A DNA stretch of 34,282 bases from CAYSWH01 sp964434775 (GCA_964434775.1 CAYSWH010000018.1:1-34282); one strand, 5' to 3'. Shown: positions 25,975-34,187, numbered from the stretch's first letter. A program made the numbers and translations. Notes: generated from the letters alone by a model not told the origin.

Positions 25975-26106
25975 CAAAATTAAGAAGTGACTGTAGCGGC
26001 GATTCTTGAATCGCCATAGTCAAAACCGATAAGCCTTAGTGTTAGGCCTACCTCGCCATTATTTTTAATAAAAATTAATTCGTAGCGGAATGCTCTTACT
26101 TTCCAT
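25975..26106 (+). repeat. Right copy of the island-flanking direct repeat
   Basis: It is the partner of 16101-16230 in the same orientation. It contains the perfect palindrome GGCGATTC-TT-GAATCGCC. The 15-mer TTGCCGTTTCAAAAT occurs at its left edge (25966-25980) and again about 50 bp past its right end (26154-26168), which could mark a duplication or an older junction. Confidence 0.9.
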
Positions 26107-26445
26107 TATCAACAAACAAAAAAGATTGAACCTTACAATCCGCAACACAACCCTTGCCGTTTCAAAATAATGCAAAATGCAAAATGCAAAAAATTCCCCT
26201 CTTTGAGGGGTGGCAACTTTCAAGGGTTCCCGAAAATCTTGATTTTTGGGATGAAGTTGACGGGGTGTTTTGTTAATTCAAAAGCAATAAAACTTTTTTC
26301 AAACTTATTTTTTTATGTAGTGACATCAATAATTCAAGCTGCTTAAGTGATACGCATAATAATTCAACTAAGCTAAAAAATAAACCAAACGTTAAAAAAA
26401 TATCAACCCACATCTACAAACCTTTATTTGAAGAAGAAAAAGTAT
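26107..26445. other. Intergenic region right of the island
   Basis: No gene seen. It contains three tandem ATGCAAA-type units (about 26169-26189), a hairpin CCCCTC-TTT-GAGGGG (about 26194-26208) within another GC-rich repeat-like block ending near 26275, and featureless AT-rich DNA up to the promoter of the small gene. Confidence 0.55.
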
Positions 26446-26472
26446 TTGACAATCGTGTGTGTGTGCTATGGT
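26446..26472 (+). promoter_or_regulatory. Promoter of the 53-codon gene
   Basis: TTGACA at 26446-26451 is followed after 15 bp by an extended -10, TGCTATGGT (TATGGT at 26467-26472). The spacing is short, but the extended TGn motif compensates in many bacterial promoters. The leader is about 30 nt. Confidence 0.55.
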
Positions 26473-26509
26473 TGTAATAGGGTTAGAATCTCTATAAGAA
26501 AGGATCATA

Positions 26510-26671
26510 ATGGATAAAAATAACCCTGTAACTGATGTTGAACGTAAGGTTGCAAATGGACAGACAGTAAGAGTTGGCAACGTGGTGTATGCACCGGCCG
26601 GCTCAGAAATTCCGAAAAATGCATATAACGTTAATTACCATGGAGACATGGTAATATACAACGTTAAGTAG
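26510..26671 (+). CDS. Small protein of 53 aa, unknown function
   Basis: The frame runs ATG to TAG and encodes a hydrophilic, probably beta-rich protein beginning MDKNNPVTDVERK and ending GDMVIYNVK. It has no signal peptide, membrane segment or cysteine. I do not recognise a family. Support for a real gene is unusually complete: a promoter (26446-26472), an AGGA Shine-Dalgarno site 5 nt before the ATG, and a 9-bp terminator hairpin 20 bp past the stop. It stands alone among repeats, just outside the flanking repeat of the defence island. A toxin, antitoxin, regulator or phage-type small protein are all possible. Confidence 0.7.
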   Translation: MDKNNPVTDVERKVANGQTVRVGNVVYAPAGSEIPKNAYNVNYHGDMVIYNVK

Positions 26672-26691
26672 GTAGGTTCTGTCGAACGAAG

Positions 26692-26730
26692 CCCCTGTGA
26701 CAATGTAAAATTTCACGGGGGTTTATTATT
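26692..26730 (+). terminator. Terminator of the 53-codon gene
   Basis: CCCCTGTGA (26692-26700) pairs with TCACGGGGG (26713-26721) as a 9-bp stem with one G-U pair and a 12-nt loop, followed by TTTATTATTT. It lies 20 bp past the stop codon. Confidence 0.8.
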
Positions 26731-26847
26731 TAATATTTATTCGTTCAAATACCTCGCCGCTTGCGGCAGAGGGCCGCAAAACACTGTTTCGGGTCCAGGG
26801 CTAGCCCTGGGGTTTGATACCAACAGGGGCTAGCGCGTTGTGGGGAT
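26731..26847. repeat. Palindrome-rich GC block
   Basis: Two perfect inverted repeats lie close together: TTGCGGC-agagg-GCCGCAA at 26761-26779 and CCAGGGCTAGCCCTGG at 26795-26810, followed by a related GGGGCTAGC near 26825. The GC-rich block stands out from its AT-rich surroundings and resembles a REP-type mobile repeat. It occurs once in this window. Confidence 0.55.
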
Positions 26848-27026
26848 TCATTTCATCGCCTGATCTCTCATTTGCTTAAAGATTTTTTTTAACTTCAAAT
26901 CAAAGGTAATTAGTTTAAGTTTATTTTCCAGACAAATTTGGAGATATAGACAGTCCTCCAATGACAAATTATTATTTTGATGCAGTTCTATTACCTTACC
27001 AAAATCAATTTTCCTTTCCCCACTCG
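26848..27026 (-). pseudogene. Remnant of a PIN-domain (VapC-like) gene
   Basis: On the minus strand an open frame of about 55 codons ends with a TGA at 26848-26850. It contains LSLEDCLYLQICLENKLKL followed by ITFDLKLKKIF, which resembles the C-terminal half of PIN ribonucleases (an acidic residue before an alanine-rich-type helix, then a TFD strand). There is no start codon. A family-2 repeat (27015-27070) interrupts the upstream part, and beyond it a second short open segment (LLIDSRAFFSTDPKL) may be another fragment. Degenerate; the identification is tentative. Confidence 0.4.
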
Positions 27027-27070
27027 GGGGAAATGCCCGTCAGGGCAATGGGGGTGGGGAGTGCCTGAGT
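27015..27070 (-). repeat. Dispersed repeat family 2, copy 3 (inverted)
   Basis: This is the inverted counterpart of 15981-16037: TTTCCCCACTCGGGGGAAAT, then GCCC...GGGC and GGGGTGGGGA, ending TGCCTGAGT. It sits inside what looks like a decayed PIN-domain gene. Confidence 0.8.
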
Positions 27071-27360
27071 GGGCTTTGGTGTAATTTTGGATCGGTAGAA
27101 AAGAAGGCACGGGAATCAATAAGTAAAGGCTTGTTTGCCGCAAAAAATATTCATTGCCTAGATAAAAAAATGATAGCCGTAACTAGTTGTACTTTGTAAA
27201 CTCAAATAAAATTCAAATTAGGTCATTTAAATGTTATATCGTTATCCAAAACAACTTTGAAAAAGGGACAAACCGGCAATTTGTTATTTCAAGAAAGTCC
27301 CAATCCGCTCTAAGTCGGGTATAAAACTTTAAATTAATCGCCGGCCTGAACCAATCACCC
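27071..27360. other. Intergenic, possible gene debris
   Basis: No complete gene. Short open segments on the minus strand may be decayed coding DNA, but none is long enough to name. Confidence 0.4.
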
Positions 27361-27567
27361 CACCATCCTGAATTTACAGCTTGGTCATCCTGAAAAGTCG
27401 ACGTCATCCTTGAATTTGTCACCCCATCACCCTTGAATTTACAACCTGTCATCCTGAATTTATTTCAGGATCTATCTTCGAAGGGATTCCGAAACAAGTT
27501 CGGAAAGACAATTATTATTTCAGGATCTATATCCGAAAGAAATGCCGAAACAAGTTCTCCGTGACAG
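27361..27567 (-). repeat. Dispersed repeat family 1, copy 4 (inverted)
   Basis: It has the same blocks as the other copies, in reverse orientation: several GTCATCCTGAA units, CTGAATTTATTTCAGGATCT, TTCGAAGGGATTCCGAAACA, and a second, partly repeated half up to GTGACAGG. It includes the perfect hairpin TTCCGAA-ACAAG-TTCGGAA (about 27488-27506). It lies just past the proS stop. Confidence 0.85.
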
Positions 27568-27613
27568 GAAAAGTGCCAAATGACAGTACAAACTCCAAAG
27601 GACCGGTCAATTC

Positions 27614-29353
27614 TTAGTTCTGTATGTCCCGGATCTTCATAATCTTACTTTCTCCGCCGGCCCTGTCTTTGACTTCCACTCCGCCGTTTTGAAGACTCTT
27701 TTTGGTGATAATTATTTGAGTCGGGCAACCCATGAGGTCTGCTTCTTTGAGTTTAAAACCAATGCCGACGTCTTGCCTGTCGTCCCAAAGTACATTCTCG
27801 GGATTGGAATTATAAAATTCTTTGGCGGTTTGGATGATTTGCTCATTCACTTCTTTATCTTCCTCTTTTTTGGTAAGGTGAGTTATCAAATGATATGCAA
27901 ACGGGGCTACGTTCTTTGGCCATTTGAGACCGTTTTCATCGCTATAAATCTCGGCTATCACAGCCATACAGCGAGTGGTACCGATTCCGTGACAGCCCAT
28001 GACCGGATGTTTGGTTTGATTGTCTTTGTCGGTATAAGTGATTCCAAAGGCCTTGGTATATTTATCTCCCAAAGGAAAGATATTTCCTACTTCTGCGGAG
28101 ACTTTGACTTCATATTTAGTTCCGGTATCCGGATGGATATCCCCGTCTTGGACGATTTTGATATCTACAAACTTACCTGGTAAAGGTACGTCTCTGCCGA
28201 AATTTAGGTTTTTGGAATGATACCCGTGTTTGTTTGTGCCGCCTTCAAAGTTCTTTAGCCCTTCCAAAGAATCATCCACGTAAATAAAAATCTTGGGATC
28301 GTTTGGCAAATTCAAGAGTCCGGCATAGCCGATTGTACAGCCGGTGGTTTGCTTCACACTTGCTTCTTCGGCCAGTACCAACCCCCCCTTGCCGTGGGTT
28401 TTTTCCAATTTTTCTTGATTTACGGAGTAATCCCCCCGGACCACGGCCACAATAAAGTTTTTTTCCTTGTCTTCAAAAAACATGGTCTTGGTAGTTTTTT
28501 CCACCGGAATTTCCAGAGCTTTACTCAAGGCTTCCACGCCGATAACATCCGGCAAGTATACATCTTCTTTTTCCAATTCTTTTTCTTCTGAATCATTAGG
28601 CTTCCCTACCCGGCTTGGAGCAATTTCTTCGTTGTAAAAGAGATCGGTTCCGGGAACCAAATAAATGTTGTCCTCGCCGGCTTCGCAGACGGTTTGAAAT
28701 TCATGGCTAAAGTTACTGGTAAAAACTCCTCCTGATGCCTTCACCGGATAAGCCTTTAGTCCCATTTGCTCGTAAGAAGCCAAGTAGGCCTTGATAACTG
28801 CTTGATAATATTTGTGCAAAGATTCTTCACTTTGGTGGAAATCATACATATCCTTCATTCTAAATTCTCTGCCGCGAAGTAAACCTGATTTGGCTCGAAG
28901 TTCATCTCGAAATTTTGTTTGGAACTGATACACGCAAAGGGGATAAACCTCGTTTTCCGGATCGTATTCCGGTAAGTCCTTCCAGCTCCGGATAAACAAC
29001 CCGGCCAAGGGGGTGACCTGTTCCTCGTGACTAGAGGCCAAGGCATATTCGGCCTTAGTTTGACTAGGAACTTTGAAAAGTACGTCAAAAGTCTCCCAGC
29101 GACCTGTAGTATCCCAGTTTTTCTTGGGGTGTAGAGCATTCATCAGGACTTCTTGGGCTCCAATACGATTCATTTCCTGCCTTACAATCTCTTCAATCTT
29201 GTTGATTACTTTGAGGCCAAGCGGGAGCATAGCATAGACTCCGGCCATATTCTTATAAACGTATCCGGCTTTGATAAGTAGTTGAGCATTTTTGCTAACT
29301 TCATCCGCCGGTAAATCTTTGGTAGTTTTGGAAAACAGTTTTGACAGTTTCAT
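27614..29353 (-). CDS. proS: Prolyl-tRNA synthetase (bacterial type)
   Basis: 579 aa, a class II synthetase of the bacterial type with the inserted editing domain. It starts with the N-terminal KLFSKTTKDLPADE; SSHEEQVTP and FRDELRAKSGLLRGREFRMK supply motif 2, and MGCHGIGTTRCMAVIAE supplies motif 3. Between motifs 2 and 3, residues about 230-390 form a YbaK-like INS domain (VIGVEALSKALE, VVRGDYSVNQEKLE) that should clear mischarged Ala-tRNA-Pro. The C-terminal anticodon-binding domain ends at ILKIRD-like GGESKIMKIRD. It is divergent from the 617-aa membrane gene, with 74 bp between them. Confidence 0.96.
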   Translation of the reverse strand: MKLSKLFSKTTKDLPADEVSKNAQLLIKAGYVYKNMAGVYAMLPLGLKVINKIEEIVRQEMNRIGAQEVLMNALHPKKNWDTTGRWETFDVLFKVPSQTKAEYALASSHEEQVTPLAGLFIRSWKDLPEYDPENEVYPLCVYQFQTKFRDELRAKSGLLRGREFRMKDMYDFHQSEESLHKYYQAVIKAYLASYEQMGLKAYPVKASGGVFTSNFSHEFQTVCEAGEDNIYLVPGTDLFYNEEIAPSRVGKPNDSEEKELEKEDVYLPDVIGVEALSKALEIPVEKTTKTMFFEDKEKNFIVAVVRGDYSVNQEKLEKTHGKGGLVLAEEASVKQTTGCTIGYAGLLNLPNDPKIFIYVDDSLEGLKNFEGGTNKHGYHSKNLNFGRDVPLPGKFVDIKIVQDGDIHPDTGTKYEVKVSAEVGNIFPLGDKYTKAFGITYTDKDNQTKHPVMGCHGIGTTRCMAVIAEIYSDENGLKWPKNVAPFAYHLITHLTKKEEDKEVNEQIIQTAKEFYNSNPENVLWDDRQDVGIGFKLKEADLMGCPTQIIITKKSLQNGGVEVKDRAGGESKIMKIRDIQN

Positions 29354-29363
29354 ATACTTGCAA

Positions 29364-29391
29364 AAGTTATTATTTAGTGCTATTTTGTCAA
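29364..29391 (-). promoter_or_regulatory. Candidate promoter of proS
   Basis: Minus strand TTGACA (29386-29391), 16 bp, TAACTT (29364-29369). The predicted start lies about 4 nt before the ATG at 29353, so the transcript would be almost leaderless. Confidence 0.45.
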
Positions 29392-29427
29392 TTATTCAGC
29401 TAAAACCCAAAATAATTCTTTTGATCG

Positions 29428-31281
29428 ATGAGATTTGTTATAAAGCCGGCCGGGCAGATTCTTGAGACCAATTTATTTAAAACAATTAACCAAAAATATC
29501 GTTCCGCAACGATCTACCGTTTTTATAGTTCTACTCATCACCGCTATATTTCCAACCTAACTATTTCTTTAGGTAATTCCGATTACGCCTATAATCCGCA
29601 AACCTCCTATTTGTTAAGCTCCATTTACTATCAAAAGGACGGCCGGGAAATAGATTTTTTTACCTTGGAAGCCAACGAGATAACTGACTACAATACTAAT
29701 AAAAAGGAAAGGGTTGACCTCTTAAAACAGTTTTTAGAACGTTTTTTTGGTAATTTCCAAAAAGTTTCCAAGAATGACCACTGGGATTTGTACATTTTTT
29801 CCAAAAATAGAACTCTTACCAATCTCGATTCCGCCAAAATCTCGCAAGCCCTCTTTCAAGAATTTACAAACCAAGCATCAGAAAACGAAACTCTTCAAAA
29901 TTATTTCTATTCTCCAAATGAATTGGGTTTAAAGGATTTACTAACTGACTCGCAAAGTTTTGAAGAGGAGTATTATTACAAAAACCTGAAACTTATTTTT
30001 TCGGACAACCTTGAGGAGAGAAGGAATCGCTTTGATTACCTTGTGGAAAATTTGGAGAAAATCCAAGACAATTTCTTGCGGAAATATTATTTTTTGAAAA
30101 TCCTGAATATTTCGATCAACTTTGACTTTTATATTGAATCCAGGACTTTGTCGGATTTGTACTATTCAATCGAAGCCTTGGACCCTCAACAAGATTTGGA
30201 TTATTTGCTGGCCTGTACTCTACTAGTCAAACTCGGTAGTCAGTTTAAATCAAGAAATTTTGAACTGTCTCAAACACTTGAAAATCTGATGAATACTTCA
30301 CGCAGCAAAAAGCCATATGAATATTACAATCTAGCCTCTACCTATCATTCATTTTTGGATGAATATGACAAATCCTCTGATCTGGCTCTGGAACAATTTA
30401 GGAGATTTAAGCACGAAGAAACAAGAAATTATTTGAGGTATCTCTCGCCTACATTTTCTTGGCAAAAAAAACTCAAGTACTGGCAATATAACCTTGACCT
30501 GGTCTATCAAATTTATTCGCTCATACAAATATTATTATGGCCCGGATTGTTTATCCTTAGTATTCTCGGGTTAAATTTTTTGTGGCTAACGGTTATTACC
30601 CTGCCGACTTTTTTGGGAGATAAACCTTTGACTTACAGTTACAACCCCGACACCTTGGTGGTAGCCACCATTATCCCTTCCATGATTGCTCTTTTTTTTG
30701 GAATAATTTTTGGTGCCTACTTTATTCACAGACGATATCCTCTGGCAGACAGGAACATTAAGAATTACGGAAAAATCATTTTATTTTTGCACATAGCCCT
30801 CCTACTTCTTCTAAATCCATTTTATTATCTGAGTAGCAAGTATAGCCTGAGTTATTTTTCTCCTCAACAAGTCACTCTTAGCGGAGACACTTTGAGATAC
30901 GATGATATTGCTGCAATAAATTTTGATTTAATTAATCAAAGTCAAGAGTGTGAGCAAAATAGTAATACTTGCCGTTCTAAATGTCTTTACAAGTACAAAA
31001 TAACGATAAAACCTAAGGTGGGTGAGAACAAACCTTTTTTGGAGCAAAGAATCTGCAAAGAATATGAGAATGAATTTCTTTTTAGGGACAAAGAAGCAAA
31101 TGAGAAATTTTTTGAACTAATTGAGAGTAAGCAAATAACTCTTGAAACAAATTATACTAAAGCGAGTTTGAACAACCTACCGATTTCCCAAAATATTAAG
31201 AATGGTTTAAACGTATTCTTGATCAATCAAACCGGGGACCAAAATACAAGTAATGAGAAAAGTGAAAGTACAATAAACTAA
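29428..31281 (+). CDS. Unrecognised multi-segment membrane protein
   Basis: 617 aa, no family recognised. Residues 1-355 are predicted soluble and rich in aromatic residues, with helical repeat-like segments (about 170-345) that could be TPR-like. Three or four membrane segments follow at about 358-395, 409-435 and 449-468. Residues 470-617 are soluble, with four cysteines (near 507, 515, 519, 541; CEQNSNTCRSKC) that may form disulfides or bind metal. No signal peptide. No Shine-Dalgarno site. It is divergent from proS, and its stop codon directly abuts that of the convergent ABC transporter gene. Confidence 0.7.
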   Translation: MRFVIKPAGQILETNLFKTINQKYRSATIYRFYSSTHHRYISNLTISLGNSDYAYNPQTSYLLSSIYYQKDGREIDFFTLEANEITDYNTNKKERVDLLKQFLERFFGNFQKVSKNDHWDLYIFSKNRTLTNLDSAKISQALFQEFTNQASENETLQNYFYSPNELGLKDLLTDSQSFEEEYYYKNLKLIFSDNLEERRNRFDYLVENLEKIQDNFLRKYYFLKILNISINFDFYIESRTLSDLYYSIEALDPQQDLDYLLACTLLVKLGSQFKSRNFELSQTLENLMNTSRSKKPYEYYNLASTYHSFLDEYDKSSDLALEQFRRFKHEETRNYLRYLSPTFSWQKKLKYWQYNLDLVYQIYSLIQILLWPGLFILSILGLNFLWLTVITLPTFLGDKPLTYSYNPDTLVVATIIPSMIALFFGIIFGAYFIHRRYPLADRNIKNYGKIILFLHIALLLLLNPFYYLSSKYSLSYFSPQQVTLSGDTLRYDDIAAINFDLINQSQECEQNSNTCRSKCLYKYKITIKPKVGENKPFLEQRICKEYENEFLFRDKEANEKFFELIESKQITLETNYTKASLNNLPISQNIKNGLNVFLINQTGDQNTSNEKSESTIN

Positions 31282-33066
31282 TTAATCCAAATAAAAGTCC
31301 TTTAATCTCTTATGATCCTTTCTTTGGGTTAGATCTAACTTCTGCAAATCAACCAGTTCCGTGTAGATTCCTTTTTGCTTGTACAAGTCTTCGGGAGTTC
31401 CCTGCTCTAGTATTTCACCGTTCTTGAGAACAATTATATAATCAGCATCCTTGATAGTTGAAAGCCTGTGAGCAATCACAATCGCCGTCCTACCCTCCAT
31501 AAGCTCGTTCAGGCCTTTTTGAACTTCTTTTTCGGCTTTGCTATCCAAGGAAGAAGTGGCTTCGTCCAGAATTAATATCGGTGAGTCTTTGAGGATGGCT
31601 CTGGCAATGGATATTCTCTGCTTCTGTCCTCCGGATAATTTTACTCCCCTTTCGCCGATCTCAGAATCAAAACCCCGGGGAAGTTTTTGGATAAAATCAA
31701 AGGCGTTGGCTGCTTTGGCTGCCCTGATAATCTCCTCTTCAGAAGCCTCAACTTTGCCGTATTGAATATTTTCCTTAATAGTCCCGGAAAAGAGATAGGA
31801 TTCTTGTAAAACAACCGCTATTTGCTTGTGTAAATCGTCTTGTTTAACTTTGGAGATATCTACTCCGTCAATCATAATTTTACCCTCCTTTGGTTCATAG
31901 AATCGTAAAAGCAGGTTGGCAACAGTCGATTTTCCTTCACCACTTTCCCCAATCACGGCCAATTTTTTACCCGACTCCAAGTCAAAGTCAATGTGATTTA
32001 GAACTGTACTTTCTTGATTATAGCCGAAAGTTACCTTATCAAAACAAATATCTCCTTTAACGTTTTCCAGCGACTTAGGTTCTTGCACATCATTAATCTT
32101 ACTTTGTAAGGAAATAACCTCAAAAAAGTCTTTGGAACCGGCCTGAGCTCTCTGGATCTGCCCTAAAATAAAGGACATGGCAAAGAGAGGAAACCTGGCT
32201 TGGTTGACTAACTGAATTAGTAAAATCATTTCACTGATGCTAAATCTCTGATTGTAGGTGTAATAAATAATATAGGAGTATATGGCAAAAATCATGACGT
32301 TCAAAAGTGTCTGCCTGAACCAATCAAAAAGATAATAATCCCGAGACTGAACGTTAGTTAATTTTTCGATTTGAGTTCTGTGGGTTTTGAAAAAATCAAA
32401 CTCCGAGGCAATCCTTTGAAAAGACTTAACTACTCTGATTGAAGAAATAGCTTCCAAAACACGACCAAAAGTAGTATCTTGGACGGTATTTATCTCGTTC
32501 TGCCTCTTGATCCATTGTCTACTTGATTTTTCACTAATAAAAATATAGGCCGGAAAAAGCAGGGCCAGTAGTAAAGCTATTTCCCAGCTGTAGTAAACTA
32601 AAAATAGAATAGTAAAAAGTGCCGTTAAGACAAACGGAAGGAAGTTATTTAGTGTCTGATTTACAAAGTTGGTAATATTCTCAATTCCTCTTTGAAGTTT
32701 GTTTAAAATTTTACCGCTGGACTCATTATCGAAGTATTCCACCTCCAAGTTTAGCACTTTTTTATAAAATCTAGTGGTTAAAACTGTATTGAGCCTAGCT
32801 CCGAGTCTATCTCCCAATAAACCTGAAAAACTACTTAGAACCGTGGAAAATAGATCGATAACTATAATTAAAGCCAGAAACCAGACTAGTTTGTCCCAAT
32901 TATTGGTTCCGTTATCAATGTTGGCAATAATCAGATCAACGATTTGCTTGTTGATAAGCGGATTAGCCAAGTTTAAAAGTGAAGTAACAATTACCAAGAT
33001 ACTTCCGGTTAGATAAAAAGGCCACAAACTTTTGGTGGCTTGAATAATTTTTATTATAGCTTGCAT
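31282..33066 (-). CDS. ABC exporter, membrane and ATPase fused (MsbA type)
   Basis: 594 aa, a half-transporter that should work as a homodimer. Six membrane segments occupy about residues 15-300; the nucleotide-binding domain has Walker A GESGEGKST at 373-381, the signature LSGGQKQR at 478-485, Walker B ILILDEA at 497-503, and the switch histidine in IAHRLST. Family members export lipids, peptides or drugs; the substrate cannot be told here. It starts 11 bp after the GNAT-type gene, so the two are probably one operon; a link to envelope building is plausible. Confidence 0.9.
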   Translation of the reverse strand: MQAIIKIIQATKSLWPFYLTGSILVIVTSLLNLANPLINKQIVDLIIANIDNGTNNWDKLVWFLALIIVIDLFSTVLSSFSGLLGDRLGARLNTVLTTRFYKKVLNLEVEYFDNESSGKILNKLQRGIENITNFVNQTLNNFLPFVLTALFTILFLVYYSWEIALLLALLFPAYIFISEKSSRQWIKRQNEINTVQDTTFGRVLEAISSIRVVKSFQRIASEFDFFKTHRTQIEKLTNVQSRDYYLFDWFRQTLLNVMIFAIYSYIIYYTYNQRFSISEMILLIQLVNQARFPLFAMSFILGQIQRAQAGSKDFFEVISLQSKINDVQEPKSLENVKGDICFDKVTFGYNQESTVLNHIDFDLESGKKLAVIGESGEGKSTVANLLLRFYEPKEGKIMIDGVDISKVKQDDLHKQIAVVLQESYLFSGTIKENIQYGKVEASEEEIIRAAKAANAFDFIQKLPRGFDSEIGERGVKLSGGQKQRISIARAILKDSPILILDEATSSLDSKAEKEVQKGLNELMEGRTAIVIAHRLSTIKDADYIIVLKNGEILEQGTPEDLYKQKGIYTELVDLQKLDLTQRKDHKRLKDFYLD

Positions 33067-33077
33067 AAAGTTTTGTT

Positions 33078-34097
33078 TTATTTAATAATAATTTTTTTTA
33101 ATTCTTTGTCTTTGGCTCCAAAGCGATATTTGTACTCTTCATCACCGTTTAAAAAATCATAGTAGTCAACACCCGCATCGATCCCCTCTTTGATTGTCCA
33201 GGCAATTAGACTGCTTCCCAAACTTAGATTTCGGAAATATCCGGGATTAAAACCGGAATTGTACAGCGAAAATCTATTGTTATAAGTTAAGATAAACATG
33301 CTGGCAGCTATTTCGTTTTCCACTTCCAGAAAAGCAATTCTGAGCCACTCTTTTTGTAAAAATGTTTTGGTTAGTTCTCCAAAAAAGGCTTCCATCCGCT
33401 GATCCATGAACTTCTCTTTTTCTTGGTTGCTAAGTTTATTTAATCTGGTGAAATGTTCAAAATATTTTTTCCAATCTTCTTGAAAATCTTTAAGCCAAAA
33501 GAAGTTGTTTTCTACTTCTCTATCAATCCGGCGAAATTTCCTGGTTATTTCGTGCCTCTGCTTTTTACCCGCATTTTTCAAAAAATCGTCCCAAGAACCG
33601 GGATTTTTTACTATCGGAGAAACCACGTGAGTCTGAATATTTATGCTCCGAGAACCGTTAAAATAGTACTTCTCAAAAAAGTCCACAGTTGGGGAATCGG
33701 CAGAAATTTTGGTTAAAGAAATTTCATCAAATATGACCTGTTCTCCTTTTGTTAAATAATCAATTAATTGGGTATAAAAAAATTCATTATTTTCTTTGGC
33801 TACAATAAAATCGTGGTAATCAGTTATAGCATCACCGGTTAGAAATTCTAGGGTTCTAACACCTTCCCTAATCTTCGTCAATTTAAAAGGAGCAATGCCA
33901 ATCAAATAATCTCGTTCATCAAATGCAACAATGATTTTTAATTGACCGTTACCAAAGTGCTTCCAAATAAGCCAATGCCATTCCCAGGTTAAGAAAACTT
34001 CTTTGGTTAAACTTCGATTTAAAAGATTATTCCATTTTTCCGAAAGCTCAAAAAACCCGGTTTCACTTTCAATTACCTTAAAGTCTAAAATTGTCAT
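33078..34097 (-). CDS. GNAT/FemAB-like acyltransferase (CelD/BioF2 type)
   Basis: About 339 aa. The FLTWEWHWLIWKHFG segment near the N-terminus and GKKQRHEITRKFRRI in the middle are typical of the acetyltransferase_6 group (CelD/BioF2-like), related to FemAB transferases. The C-terminal YYDFLNGDEEYKYRFG supplies the second GNAT-like lobe. Members act in extracellular polysaccharide or cell wall synthesis; the substrate is unknown. I choose the ATG at 34097; an upstream TTG at 34109 would add four residues but lies within the likely promoter spacing. The ABC exporter follows after 11 bp. Confidence 0.78.
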   Translation of the reverse strand: MTILDFKVIESETGFFELSEKWNNLLNRSLTKEVFLTWEWHWLIWKHFGNGQLKIIVAFDERDYLIGIAPFKLTKIREGVRTLEFLTGDAITDYHDFIVAKENNEFFYTQLIDYLTKGEQVIFDEISLTKISADSPTVDFFEKYYFNGSRSINIQTHVVSPIVKNPGSWDDFLKNAGKKQRHEITRKFRRIDREVENNFFWLKDFQEDWKKYFEHFTRLNKLSNQEKEKFMDQRMEAFFGELTKTFLQKEWLRIAFLEVENEIAASMFILTYNNRFSLYNSGFNPGYFRNLSLGSSLIAWTIKEGIDAGVDYYDFLNGDEEYKYRFGAKDKELKKIIIK

Positions 34098-34110
34098 ATT
34101 AATCTTCAAT

Positions 34111-34139
34111 ATATCAAATATCTAAGCAATACCAATCAA
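34111..34139 (-). promoter_or_regulatory. Candidate promoter of the GNAT-ABC operon
   Basis: Minus strand TTGATT (34134-34139), 17 bp, TGATAT (34111-34116). The predicted start near 34104 favours the ATG at 34097 over the upstream TTG at 34109. Confidence 0.4.
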
Positions 34140-34187
34140 CTGCATTAAGTCAAGTATGTGCCATATGTGGTGGACGGGTACAAATTA

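Noticed and set aside
27234..27452. Minus-strand open frame of 72 codons
   Set aside because: Its first half is translated family-1 repeat; the tail is too short and does not match a known protein.
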